Assembly (NCBI RefSeq): GCF_011170125.1 | Contig: NZ_BLLN01000003.1 | Coordinates: 310,001 to 374,000 of the forward strand | Origin: Streptomyces diastaticus subsp. diastaticus | GTDB lineage: Bacteria > Actinomycetota > Actinomycetes > Streptomycetales > Streptomycetaceae | Direction: 5' to 3' | DNA: 64,000 bases | Shown: positions 19,367-26,502 of the stretch, piece by piece | Layout: each line of letters begins with the position of its first letter | Position numbering within the stretch: the stretch's first letter is position 1 | Made by a program: the position numbers and the translations under genes | The notes under the pieces: generated by a model | Database searches by the model: none | What the model was told of the DNA's origin: nothing | What the model saw: the letters and a program-made list of their open reading frames with translations, nothing else

Positions 19367-19993
19367 TCAGCCGCGCCGCTGGCCGCCGCCCGGCCGGAAG
19401 ACGCGTACGCCGAGGAAGACGAGGACACCCAGCACTGCCACCGCGAGCACGACCTTCGAGTACACCGAGACGTACTCGGTGACCGTCTCCCAGTTGTCGC
19501 CGAGCAGGTAGCCGGCCATGACGAAGAGGGTGTTCCAGATGGCGCTGCCGAGCGTGGTGAGAGCCAGGAAGACCGGTAGCGGCATCCGCTCGATGCCGGC
19601 CGGTACGGAGATGAGGCTGCGGAAGATCGGCAGCATCCGGCCGAAGAACACCGCCTTCGTCCCGTGCTTGGTGAACCACGCCTCGGTCTTCTCGATGTCG
19701 GCGACCTTCAGCAACGGGATCTTGGCCGCGATGGCCACCGTGCGGTCCCGTCCGAGCAGTGCGCCCACCCAGTAGAGCGCCAGCGCGCCGACGACCGAAC
19801 CGACCGTCGTCCAGATCAGTACGGCCACCAGGTTCATCTGGCCGGTAGCCGCCGTGAAGCCGGCCAGCGGCAGGATCACCTCGGAGGGGATCGGGGGGAA
19901 GAGGTTCTCCAGCGCGATGGCGATGCCCGCTCCCGGCGCGCCGAGGCTCTCCATCAGGCCGGTGATCCACTGAGGTGCGCTGCTGTCGCTCAT
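19367..19993 (-). CDS. DedA family membrane protein
   Basis: The 208-residue integral membrane protein of the DedA/VTT (SNARE-associated) family includes lipid flippases and proton-dependent transporters of the envelope. The re-entrant motif ENLFPPIPSEVILPLAGF (about residues 29-46) and the second-half motif FFGRMLPIFRSLISVPAG are typical, followed by AIWNTLFVMAGYLLG. The functionally important acidic and Arg residues of DedA (Glu in ENLFPPIPSE, Arg in GRMLP and FRS) are present. The start is ambiguous: ATG 19993 (MSDSSAP) is preferred over the GTG at 20002. The gene is monocistronic, opposite the Ter module. Confidence 0.93.
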   Translation of the reverse strand: MSDSSAPQWITGLMESLGAPGAGIAIALENLFPPIPSEVILPLAGFTAATGQMNLVAVLIWTTVGSVVGALALYWVGALLGRDRTVAIAAKIPLLKVADIEKTEAWFTKHGTKAVFFGRMLPIFRSLISVPAGIERMPLPVFLALTTLGSAIWNTLFVMAGYLLGDNWETVTEYVSVYSKVVLAVAVLGVLVFLGVRVFRPGGGQRRG

Positions 19994-20194
19994 GGCGGCC
20001 ACGCTAGAGCGCCGAAGCTGAAGAGTTCCTGAAGCCCGTCGGGCACCGGGCGATCACTCCGGGTCCCCCCTGGCGAGGGATTCTCCGCCCCGCCGCCGGA
20101 GTGTCGGGCCGTCGCGCCGAGGCGGCGGACGCGCCGCCGCGTACAGTGCGCGCCGCCGGTCCGCAGGGGGGCCGGCGGCGCGGCGGCACGCGGG

Positions 20195-20416
20195 TCAGCC
20201 GCAGCATCCTCCGCCGCAGCAGCCGCCCCCGCCGCCCGAGGGGGCCCCAGCCGGACCGGAGGAGGCGGTGGAACCGCCCACGGCGACGGTCGACAGCAGC
20301 TTCACGGTGTCGGAGTGACCCGCCGGGCAGGCGGCCGGGTCGGAGGACTCGGCCATCGGCCGGCTGATCTCGAAGGTGTCACCACAACTGCGGCAGCGGT
20401 ATTCGTAACGAGGCAT
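20195..20416 (-). CDS. FmdB-type zinc ribbon protein with Gly/Cys tail
   Basis: The 73-residue protein starts MPRYEYRCRSCGDTFEISRP, the FmdB/CxxC-CxxC putative regulatory zinc ribbon. The first CxxC is at residues 7-10 (YRCRSCG). The second knuckle is changed to CPAGHSD, so zinc would be bound by three cysteines and a histidine. The C-terminal third is a run of Gly with paired cysteines (GGGGGCCGGGCCG), a metal-binding-looking tail common in actinobacterial members. The ATG at 20414-20416 is chosen because the family starts at MPRYEY. Its target is unknown. Confidence 0.88.
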   Translation of the reverse strand: MPRYEYRCRSCGDTFEISRPMAESSDPAACPAGHSDTVKLLSTVAVGGSTASSGPAGAPSGGGGGCCGGGCCG

Positions 20417-20543
20417 GGCCACAGGCTAGCGGCACGGGGGGCGGTGCCACAGAGTGCTGAGCCCCTCCGTGCCGGGACGGAAACCTGGTGGCTGACCGGT
20501 CCGGTGCGGGGGCGTCCGGGGCCGGCCCGGCGTCCGGGCGTCG

Positions 20544-21938
20544 TCAGCCCGCGCCCCGCTCCTCGCGTATGTGGGAGACGACCTCGGCCACCGTCGTCCG
20601 CACGGCCTCGGTCTCGGTCAGGAAGTGCCAGTAGTCGGGATGGCGCCCCTCCAGGCCCGCCAGCGCCCGGTCCAGGCGGGCCACCGAGGCGTCGAGCGGG
20701 CCGGCGTGGCGCGGGTCCGGGGTGTGGCGGCCGGCCATCGCCAGGCGCTGGGCGTCCCGGATGGCGAAGCGGGTCCGCTCCACCTCCTGCTGCGGGTCCT
20801 CGGCCACCTCGTTGAGCCGGCGGAGGCGGTCGCCGGCGGCCGAGACGGCCTCGTCGGTGGAGTTGAGCAGCGCCCGCACGGTGGAGAGCAGGGCCGTCGC
20901 GTCCGGCCAGCGCTGCGCCTCGCGGGCCGTCCGCGCCTCCCGGAGCTTGGCCTCGGCCTGCTGGACGCTCTCCGCGGCCTGCTGGGGGACCGGCTGGAGG
21001 TCCTGCCAGCACGCGGCCGAGAAGCGCCGCCGCAGCTCGCTGAGGACCGGCTCGACCTGGCTGGCGCGGGTGGTCAGCGCCTGCGCCCTGGTCCGCAGAC
21101 TCACCAGCCGCCGGTCGATCTCGGCCGCCCGCTCGGGCAGCCGCTCGGCCTCCGCGCGGATGGCCTCCGCGTCCCGCAACACCTGGTCGGCGCGGTGCAG
21201 CGTCTCCTGGACGCCGTGCTGCCCGGCGCCCTGGTTCAGCTTGGTCAGCTCCGGGCCGAGGGCGGCCAGCCGCGCCGCCAGGTCGTCGGCGCGCAGCCCC
21301 GCCTCGCGGGCGGTGTCCAGGGCCTGGCTGGCGGCGAGCAGCGCCTGCCGGGCCCGCTCGACGGCGGGGGCCAGCCGCGCCAGCTGGGTCTCCGCCTGGT
21401 CCAGCAGGGGAGCGAGGCCGCGCTGGAAGCGGTCGAGTTCCTGGCGCACCCGCACCAGGTCGTCCTTGGCCCGGGTCAGCTGGGTCCTGGCCTGGGAGGC
21501 GACCGACGCCTCCAGGTCGTCCCGGTCCAGGTCGTGGGCGTCGACCGCCTCGATGTAGAAGTGGCTGACGTCGTCGATGCGCTGACCCAGCGCGACGAAC
21601 TCCTCCTGGGCCCGGCGTGCGGCCGGCGACGGGTCGACCGCACCGATGGTCTCGACGGAGATGCGCAGGTCGCGCTGGGCGGTGTCCAGCTCGTAGAAGG
21701 CCGCGGCCGCCGCGTCCTTGGCGGCCTGGGCGTCGGCCCGCTGGCTCTCCCCGCGTCCGCCGAACCACCGCTTGGTGCCCCCGCCGGCGAACGCGGCGGG
21801 CACCGCCGCCAGCAGCAGGGGCAGGGGCAGCAGCGCCAGCGTGAGGGCGTCCCGCAGCGCGGAGCCACGGCGGACCGTGACCCCGCAAGGGGTCCGGCCG
21901 CCTGTCGGTGTGTCCGGCTGCGAAGGTGTCGCCGTCAT
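20544..21938 (-). CDS. Coiled-coil protein with N-terminal signal/anchor, unknown function
   Basis: The 464-residue protein has a hydrophobic stretch at about residues 30-51 (LTLALLPLPLLLAAVPAAFA), a signal peptide or membrane anchor. It is followed by roughly 400 residues of nearly pure helix with heptad-like Leu/Ala spacing and many Arg/Gln/Glu, that is, several consecutive coiled coils. No catalytic motif is visible. It resembles streptomycete envelope proteins annotated only as hypothetical, and a scaffold or cell-division role is possible but unsupported. The ATG at 21938 has GGGAGAGGG directly upstream. It is separated by 153 bp from the DUF4097 lipoprotein gene on the same strand. Confidence 0.8.
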   Translation of the reverse strand: MTATPSQPDTPTGGRTPCGVTVRRGSALRDALTLALLPLPLLLAAVPAAFAGGGTKRWFGGRGESQRADAQAAKDAAAAAFYELDTAQRDLRISVETIGAVDPSPAARRAQEEFVALGQRIDDVSHFYIEAVDAHDLDRDDLEASVASQARTQLTRAKDDLVRVRQELDRFQRGLAPLLDQAETQLARLAPAVERARQALLAASQALDTAREAGLRADDLAARLAALGPELTKLNQGAGQHGVQETLHRADQVLRDAEAIRAEAERLPERAAEIDRRLVSLRTRAQALTTRASQVEPVLSELRRRFSAACWQDLQPVPQQAAESVQQAEAKLREARTAREAQRWPDATALLSTVRALLNSTDEAVSAAGDRLRRLNEVAEDPQQEVERTRFAIRDAQRLAMAGRHTPDPRHAGPLDASVARLDRALAGLEGRHPDYWHFLTETEAVRTTVAEVVSHIREERGAG

Positions 21939-22091
21939 CCCTCTCCCGTGCTGGTTCCGCCCTGCCCGGCTTCATTCTCCCACCGGTTAATGACGAACAC
22001 GGGAGCCGGAAAGTTCGCGCCTGGGGCCGTGGGTTCTCCTCTGGCCGCGCGGCGTGCGCCCGGGCGCACGGAGAAGGCCGCTCCGGTGGTG

Positions 22092-22871
22092 TCAGCCCGC
22101 CGGCCGCACCGTGACGTTGCCGTCCTGGGTGGTGATGGAGACCACCCGGGAGCTGGCCCGGTCCTCCAGCACCGAGACGTTCGTCCGGCCGTCCTGGACC
22201 TTGGTCCGCACGTCGTAGGCGGCCTCGGGGAGTTCCACCGTGACCGAGCCGTCCTCGCTGCTCGCGTCGATCCGCTGGGGCGCCCTGGCCAGGGCGAGCG
22301 TCAGCGAACCGTCCTCCGTGCGCGCCCGCACCCGGGACGAGGAGACGGACCGGGCGGTGATCGCGCCGTCGGCACTGTGCAGGTCGAGCGGGCCGGAGAC
22401 GTCCTCGACCGTCAGCGAGGCGTCGGAACCGCGCAGGGTGAGCGGCGTGGTGAAGCCCTTCGCGGTCACCCCGCCGTCCTGGGTCCGCAGACTCACCGCG
22501 ACGTCGGCGGGCACCTCGATCCGGTGCTCGGCGTCGCAGGTGGTCACGATGCCGCTGCAGCTGACGCGCAGCTTCAGTTCGTCCCCCTCGACCGTCCAGT
22601 CGGCCCGGGGTGTGGAGCCCAGCAGGGCGCGCCCGGTGAACCAGCGGGTCACCCGCACCTCGTCACCGTCCCCGGTCACCAGCTCGATCCGCGAGTCGTC
22701 GGAGTCGACGGTGAGGGTGCGTCCCGACAGGGCGAAGCTCTTGTGCTCCGGCTCGGCGCCGCCGTCGGCCGAGGCGTCTCCCGCGCACCCCGTGGTGAGC
22801 AGGGCGAGGGCCGCCGCACCCGCGCCGAACGCCGCCAGCCGCCGGGTCCGGGACGCTGTCCGTGCACTCAT
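22092..22871 (-). CDS. DUF4097 family lipoprotein
   Basis: The 259-residue exported lipoprotein has a positive N-terminus (MSARTASRTRRL), a hydrophobic core and a lipobox LLTTGC, with the lipidated Cys near residue 29. The mature part is a right-handed beta-helix-like DUF4097/DUF2807 domain built from repeats of the form LRTQDGGVTAKG, LHSADGAITARS, RTEDGSLTLAL and SSEDGSVTVEL. Such adhesin-like domains are thought to sense or scaffold at the envelope; the partner is unknown. The ATG at 22869-22871 follows GGAGGAG. A much longer upstream frame overlaps the tRNA gene and is not real. Confidence 0.9.
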   Translation of the reverse strand: MSARTASRTRRLAAFGAGAAALALLTTGCAGDASADGGAEPEHKSFALSGRTLTVDSDDSRIELVTGDGDEVRVTRWFTGRALLGSTPRADWTVEGDELKLRVSCSGIVTTCDAEHRIEVPADVAVSLRTQDGGVTAKGFTTPLTLRGSDASLTVEDVSGPLDLHSADGAITARSVSSSRVRARTEDGSLTLALARAPQRIDASSEDGSVTVELPEAAYDVRTKVQDGRTNVSVLEDRASSRVVSITTQDGNVTVRPAG

Positions 22872-23082
22872 GAGCCACTCCTCCAGGTCGGACCGCCGTG
22901 TCCGGCAGATCCCGGCGGTCCGCCCCGGAGCTGCCCGGAGCCCGGTGCGGCCGGGCTCCCTCATCTGTTGGAAGCCTAGGAATCCCGGGGCTCTCCCCGA
23001 CATCCGGCGGACCACCCGGTACAGGTGGGGACAACCCCCGTACGCCCCTCTCCGGACCCCCTTTTCCGGGGCCGGAACGGGT

Positions 23083-23113
23083 TTGCCGGGCAGTGGCGGC
23101 GGCAGGGTAGGCT
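23083..23113 (+). promoter_or_regulatory. Vegetative promoter of tRNA-Val
   Basis: TTGCCG at 23083-23088 and TAGGCT at 23108-23113 are separated by 19 bases. They lie 14-44 bp before the mature tRNA 5' end and match the HrdB-type consensus loosely. Confidence 0.5.
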
Positions 23114-23126
23114 GTCGATTCGACCC

Positions 23127-23201
23127 GGGCGCGTAGCTCAGGGGTAGAGCGCTGCCCTTACAAGGCAGATGTCGGCGGTTCGAAACCGTCCGCGCCCACC
23201 A
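23127..23201 (+). tRNA. tRNA-Val (anticodon TAC), CCA encoded
   Basis: The full cloverleaf is visible. The acceptor GGGCGCG pairs with CGCGCCC, followed by discriminator A and a genomically encoded CCA. The D arm is GCTC...GAGC. The anticodon stem CTGCC/GGCAG encloses the loop CTTACAA with anticodon TAC (reads GTA). The T arm is GGCGG TTCGAAA CCGTC. The mature body is 23127-23198, plus CCA. Confidence 0.96.
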
Positions 23202-23213
23202 GGCCGAGGCAGT

Positions 23214-23260
23214 GAGAAGGCCCGGACCACCGGAGTGCATCCGGGAGTCCGGGCCTTCTC
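23214..23260 (+). terminator. Terminator of tRNA-Val
   Basis: This is a perfect 14-bp stem (23214-23227 with 23247-23260), 12 bp downstream of the encoded CCA. Confidence 0.75.
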
Positions 23261-23338
23261 CGTGTCCTGCGGCCCGCCAGGCCGTTCAGAGCGGGCCCGC
23301 CGCACGCTGCGGCACGGCGCCGCGGGGGCGTAGGCCGC

Positions 23339-23569
23339 TCACGCCGTCGACCGGCCGGACGCACCCCGCACCTCCAGCCCCGAGAGCAGGGCGCGGGTGG
23401 CGTCGGTGACGGCCTCGACGGCCGTGTCGAAGACCTCCTGGTTGTGCGCGGCCGGAGCCCGGAAACCGGACACCTTGCGGACGTACTGGAGGGCGGCTGC
23501 GCGGATCTCTTCCTCGGTCGCCTCCTCGGGGAGCGCGGGCGGACGGAGGGTCTTGATGCTGCGGCACAT
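23339..23569 (-). CDS. DUF2277 family small protein
   Basis: This 76-residue soluble protein begins MCRSIKTLRPP, the invariant start of DUF2277. An all-helical body (EEEIRAAALQYVRKVSGFRA) follows, then DTAVEAVTDATRALLSGLEV. The family is widespread in actinobacteria and proteobacteria, often encoded alone, and its function is unknown. The conserved N-terminal Cys2-Arg-Ser suggests a metal or nucleic-acid contact, which is speculation. A second DedA gene follows upstream on the same strand after 54 bp. Confidence 0.92.
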   Translation of the reverse strand: MCRSIKTLRPPALPEEATEEEIRAAALQYVRKVSGFRAPAAHNQEVFDTAVEAVTDATRALLSGLEVRGASGRSTA

Positions 23570-23623
23570 GCTTCCAGTGTCGCGCGTACGGGGCCGCGCC
23601 GCCCGGTCCCCGCGGAGGCGGTC

Positions 23624-24238
23624 TCAGCCCGTGGGCGCCGGACGGCGCAGCAGGCACGCGGCGCCCGCCCCCGCGGCGAGGAGGGCGAGCACCGAGACGC
23701 CGGTGGCGAGCCAGTTGGCGCCCAGCCAGTGGCCGCCGAAGTAGCCGAGGCCCACGCTGTAGCAGGCCCAGGCGACCCCGGCCGCCGCGGACCAGGGGAG
23801 GAAGTCGCGGGTGCGCCGGTCCGTGGTGGCGCCCGCCCCGAGCGACATCAGGGAGCGTCCGGCCGGGGCGAAGCGGGCGAGGACCACCAGCGGGCCGCCG
23901 CCACGCGCCAGGGCGCGGCCGAGGCTCTGCTGGCCGGCGTGCAGGCGGCGCGAGCGGGCGAGGGCCCGGTCGAGGCGGACGCCGCCGCGCCGGGCCAGCC
24001 GGAAGGCGGCGAGGTCGCCGAGGACCGAGGCGGTGGCGGCGATGGCGATGAGGGCGACGATGTCGGGGACCGTGTGCAGCTGCCCGGCGGCCCCGGTTCC
24101 GGCCGCGGCGGCGGTGGCCGCGGCGATCACCAGGACCCCGCTGGGCAGCAGCGGCAGGAAGACGTCCAGCAGCACGGAGGCCGCCACGACGGCGTAGATC
24201 CACGGGCCCGCGGTCAGTGGCCCCATGCTCTCGAACAC
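23624..24238 (-). CDS. DedA/VTT family membrane protein (diverged)
   Basis: This 204-residue integral membrane protein shares the VTT plan with the DedA gene at 19367 but is more diverged. The first re-entrant segment is VLLDVFLPLLPSGVLVIAA and the second-half motif is LARFAPAGRSLMSLGAG, followed by AAGVAWACYSVGLGYFGG. The Pro-Pro and Glu residues of canonical DedA are replaced by Leu-Pro and Ser, so transport activity may differ. The GTG start at 24238 is supported by GGAG seven bases upstream; an internal ATG four codons later is an alternative. Confidence 0.82.
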   Translation of the reverse strand: MFESMGPLTAGPWIYAVVAASVLLDVFLPLLPSGVLVIAAATAAAAGTGAAGQLHTVPDIVALIAIAATASVLGDLAAFRLARRGGVRLDRALARSRRLHAGQQSLGRALARGGGPLVVLARFAPAGRSLMSLGAGATTDRRTRDFLPWSAAAGVAWACYSVGLGYFGGHWLGANWLATGVSVLALLAAGAGAACLLRRPAPTG

Positions 24239-24494
24239 CCAGAACTCCCCGGTACGGACAGCTCCGCGATGTCGCGGGGAGCGGCAGAGGCGGCTGTCCC
24301 TCGGCCGCCCAGGTTACGCCGCGGAGAACTCCGGTGGACCGTGGGGCGCACGGTCGTTCGTCACACGGCTGCCAGCGGCCCGCCGTCACTCGTCCGGGTC
24401 AGCCGATGCGGTGTACGGACCGGTAGTCCCGTAGCAGTGAACCCGACGCGTACGTGCCCGCCGCGGGCACGGTCGGAGACGAGGAGTGAGCGCG

Positions 24495-25139
24495 ATGGGT
24501 GCTGGGACCGCGGGACTACTGGCCGGAGCCGCGCTGGCCGCGCTGGTGACCGGCGCGGGGGCGGGCAGCGGCGTCACGGCCGAACCGGCGGCGGCCGCGG
24601 TCACGGGCGGTCCGGTGGCCCCGCCCACCGACGGGGGGCCGAAGGACCGCCGGCTGCGTGACGAGGCACGCTTCGCCCCGGTCGGTGCCTTCGTCCCGTC
24701 GGAGGCGGTCACCTACGACCTCGACCTGGTACCGGCCGGTGCGTGGATCAGGGTCGACCAGGCCGTCTCGCGGACGGGTACGACGGTCGTCGCCGAGGTG
24801 CGCGGCCTTCGTCCGGGGCGGGCGTACGGGGCCCACGTGCACACCGGTGTCTGCGGCGCCGACCCGCAGGACGCCGAGGGCCACTACCAGCACAAGGCCG
24901 ACCCCGTGCAGCCGTCCACCGACCCCGCCTACGTCAATCCGCGCAACGAGGTCTGGCTGGACTTCACCACGGACACCGAGGGGGCGGCGCGGGCCGTCGC
25001 CCGGCACGCTTGGGGGTTCCGGCCCGGTGAGGCGGCCTCCGTGGTGATCCACGGTGAGCAGGGCGGGTCGGGGGCGCGGCTGGGGTGCTTCAGCGTGCCG
25101 TTCGCCTCGCCCGACGACGCGCCGGGGGCCCGGGGCTGA
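24495..25139 (+). CDS. Exported Cu/Zn superoxide dismutase-like protein
   Basis: The 214-residue protein has an Ala/Gly-rich signal sequence (about residues 1-35), a linker, and an SOD-Cu domain. Candidate copper ligands are the HVH of YGAHVHTGVCG, a His in EGHYQHKADP and the C-terminal His of SVVIHGEQ. A disulfide could join the Cys of GVCG with that of LGCFSV. The zinc-loop ligands of classical SODs are not obvious, so it may be a copper-only or non-catalytic relative. The ATG at 24495 is preferred because GAGGAG lies eight bases upstream; the GTG nine bases earlier overlaps that site. Confidence 0.8.
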   Translation: MGAGTAGLLAGAALAALVTGAGAGSGVTAEPAAAAVTGGPVAPPTDGGPKDRRLRDEARFAPVGAFVPSEAVTYDLDLVPAGAWIRVDQAVSRTGTTVVAEVRGLRPGRAYGAHVHTGVCGADPQDAEGHYQHKADPVQPSTDPAYVNPRNEVWLDFTTDTEGAARAVARHAWGFRPGEAASVVIHGEQGGSGARLGCFSVPFASPDDAPGARG

Positions 25140-25144
25140 GGGCC

Positions 25145-25191
25145 GCCCCGGACCGTCCGGTCGGCGTGGGTGGGAACGGACGGTCCGGGGC
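25145..25191. terminator. Bidirectional terminator between SOD-like and DoxX genes
   Basis: This is a perfect 15-bp stem (25145-25159 with 25177-25191) between two convergent genes. Confidence 0.75.
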
Positions 25192-25208
25192 GGGGCCGGG
25201 GGGCAGGA

Positions 25209-25655
25209 TCAGGCCACGCTCGGTGCGCGGTCCCGCGGGCGGGGTTCGGGCGCCGTCCGCCCGGCGAGCACGCGGTCCAGTCCGAGGGCGCCGGAGCCGG
25301 TGAAGACCAGGAGCAGCAGGGCCCAGCAGAACACCGCCGAGAGCTCGCCGCCGTTCTGCAGCGGCCAGAAGGCGTCGGGCTGGTGCACGACGAAGTACGC
25401 GTACGCCATCGAGCCGGAGCCGACGAAGGCGGCGGCGCGGGTGGCGAGGCCCAGGGCGACGAGACCGCCGCCGACCAGTTGGATCAGGGCGGCGTACCAG
25501 CCTGGCCAGGCGCCCGCCTCCAGGGCGCCGCCGCCGTGGGCGCCGCCCAGGACGCCGAAGAGGGAGGCGGCACCGTGGCAGGCGAAGAGCAGGCCGAAGA
25601 CGATGCGGTAGAGGCCCAGGGCGTACGGCTGGGCGCTGTCGAGACGAGACGTCAT
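25209..25655 (-). CDS. DoxX family membrane protein
   Basis: This 148-residue four-helix membrane protein of the DoxX/TQO small-subunit family shows LGLYRIVFGLLFACHGAASL at the N-terminus, LIQLVGGGLVALGLATR in the second helix pair and a conserved AYAYFVVHQPDAFWPLQNGG loop. DoxX proteins are associated with quinone-linked oxidoreduction; in mycobacteria a member forms a membrane-associated oxidoreductase complex with superoxide dismutase and a thiosulfate sulfurtransferase. An SOD-like gene is the convergent neighbour, which may be coincidence. The ATG at 25653-25655 has GGGAGT upstream. The long N-terminal extension of the open frame is Arg/Pro noise. Confidence 0.93.
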   Translation of the reverse strand: MTSRLDSAQPYALGLYRIVFGLLFACHGAASLFGVLGGAHGGGALEAGAWPGWYAALIQLVGGGLVALGLATRAAAFVGSGSMAYAYFVVHQPDAFWPLQNGGELSAVFCWALLLLVFTGSGALGLDRVLAGRTAPEPRPRDRAPSVA

Positions 25656-25970
25656 GGGGAAGGACTCCCTCGGCTGGGGTGGGGTGGAGCCGGGCGGAGG
25701 AGCGGAGATGCGTGGCGTACCGAGCGCCCGGGGCGCGGCGAGCAGGAGGAGCCGGGTGTGCCGGAGCGACCGGGGAGCACGGAAGGGCCCGAGAGGCCGG
25801 AAGAAGGGGGGAAGCTGGATTCCGGGCGGGTACGGGCGGCGTCGGCCGTACGGGCGCCGGGTGGGTCCGGCTGGGGACTGCCGGTACGGCGTGAGGCGGG
25901 GCAACGGTGCGCAAAGGCTAGGCGGAGCGGATGCTGCGGGGACGGAACGCTTCTGACCAGCGGGACTGTT

Positions 25971-25986
25971 ATTTGTCTAGACCAAG
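25971..25986. promoter_or_regulatory. dre-like palindrome (possible GntR/DasR site)
   Basis: ATTTGTCTAGACCAAG matches 12 of 16 positions of the DasR consensus ACTGGTCTAGACCACT, including an unbroken GTCTAGACCA core. It lies about 315 bp upstream of the doxX start, within one of the few AT-rich patches of the region. It may serve another GntR-type regulator. Confidence 0.4.
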
Positions 25987-26416
25987 TTCGCGAGGGTCGT
26001 CAATCATCGGGGGCTGACATCGGCCGTTCCGCATCCGCCCCGTGGCCGATGTGTGCCTCCTGCACCGGACGGTCGCTCCGGCGCGCGCCCGCCGGGCTTG
26101 CGAGGGCCGGCCGGGGGCGGTAGCTGCGGTTCCCTGTCGGTGGGCCGCTCGCCGGGTGGCGCGGCCCGCGCGTCCGCCGGTCTGCGGCGGGAGGTCTGGG
26201 AGCGCGACCGTGAAGGGGGTGCGCGTGGCTGAAAAGCGATGTCGAGGAGTGGGGGTGGGGCGAGGAACTGGCGCGCGGGGCCCCCTCCCTCGGGGGCGCG
26301 AGAGGGTGGCATCCGGGGGCCTCGTTCGGCCGGGGGTACGGCAAGTCTCCGTACCTTTCAGGGGTGTTGGGCGCGTTCGCCGGTTAAGTGCTCTCGGGTG
26401 CCGCCGGCCGGACGGC

Positions 26417-26448
26417 AGCCGGACAGCCGGACAGCCGGACAGCCGGAC
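26417..26448. repeat. Short tandem repeat, 4 x 8 bp (AGCCGGAC)
   Basis: Four perfect head-to-tail copies of AGCCGGAC lie 55 bp past the stop of the PhoD-like gene. Confidence 0.85.
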
Positions 26449-26502
26449 GGGAGGAGCCGGGCGTGCCTTCCGTCGGGAGTGACGCACCCGCCCGGCTGTC
26501 CT

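Larger units (their letters stand above)
25656..26502. other. Gene-free stretch of about 850 bp upstream of doxX
   Basis: No open frame here has a ribosome binding site or recognisable motif; all are Arg/Pro/Gly-rich. The stretch holds a DasR-like palindrome (25971-25986) in a short AT-richer island and a 4 x 8-bp tandem repeat (26417-26448). Confidence 0.5.

Noticed and set aside
22872..23240. N-terminal extension of the DUF4097 frame
   Set aside because: It runs through the tRNA-Val gene; the signal peptide, lipobox and GGAGGAG site place the start at 22871.
25969..26487. 172-residue minus-strand open frame beside the PhoD-like gene
   Set aside because: Low-complexity Arg/Pro/Thr sequence that crosses the tandem repeat; no start signal.
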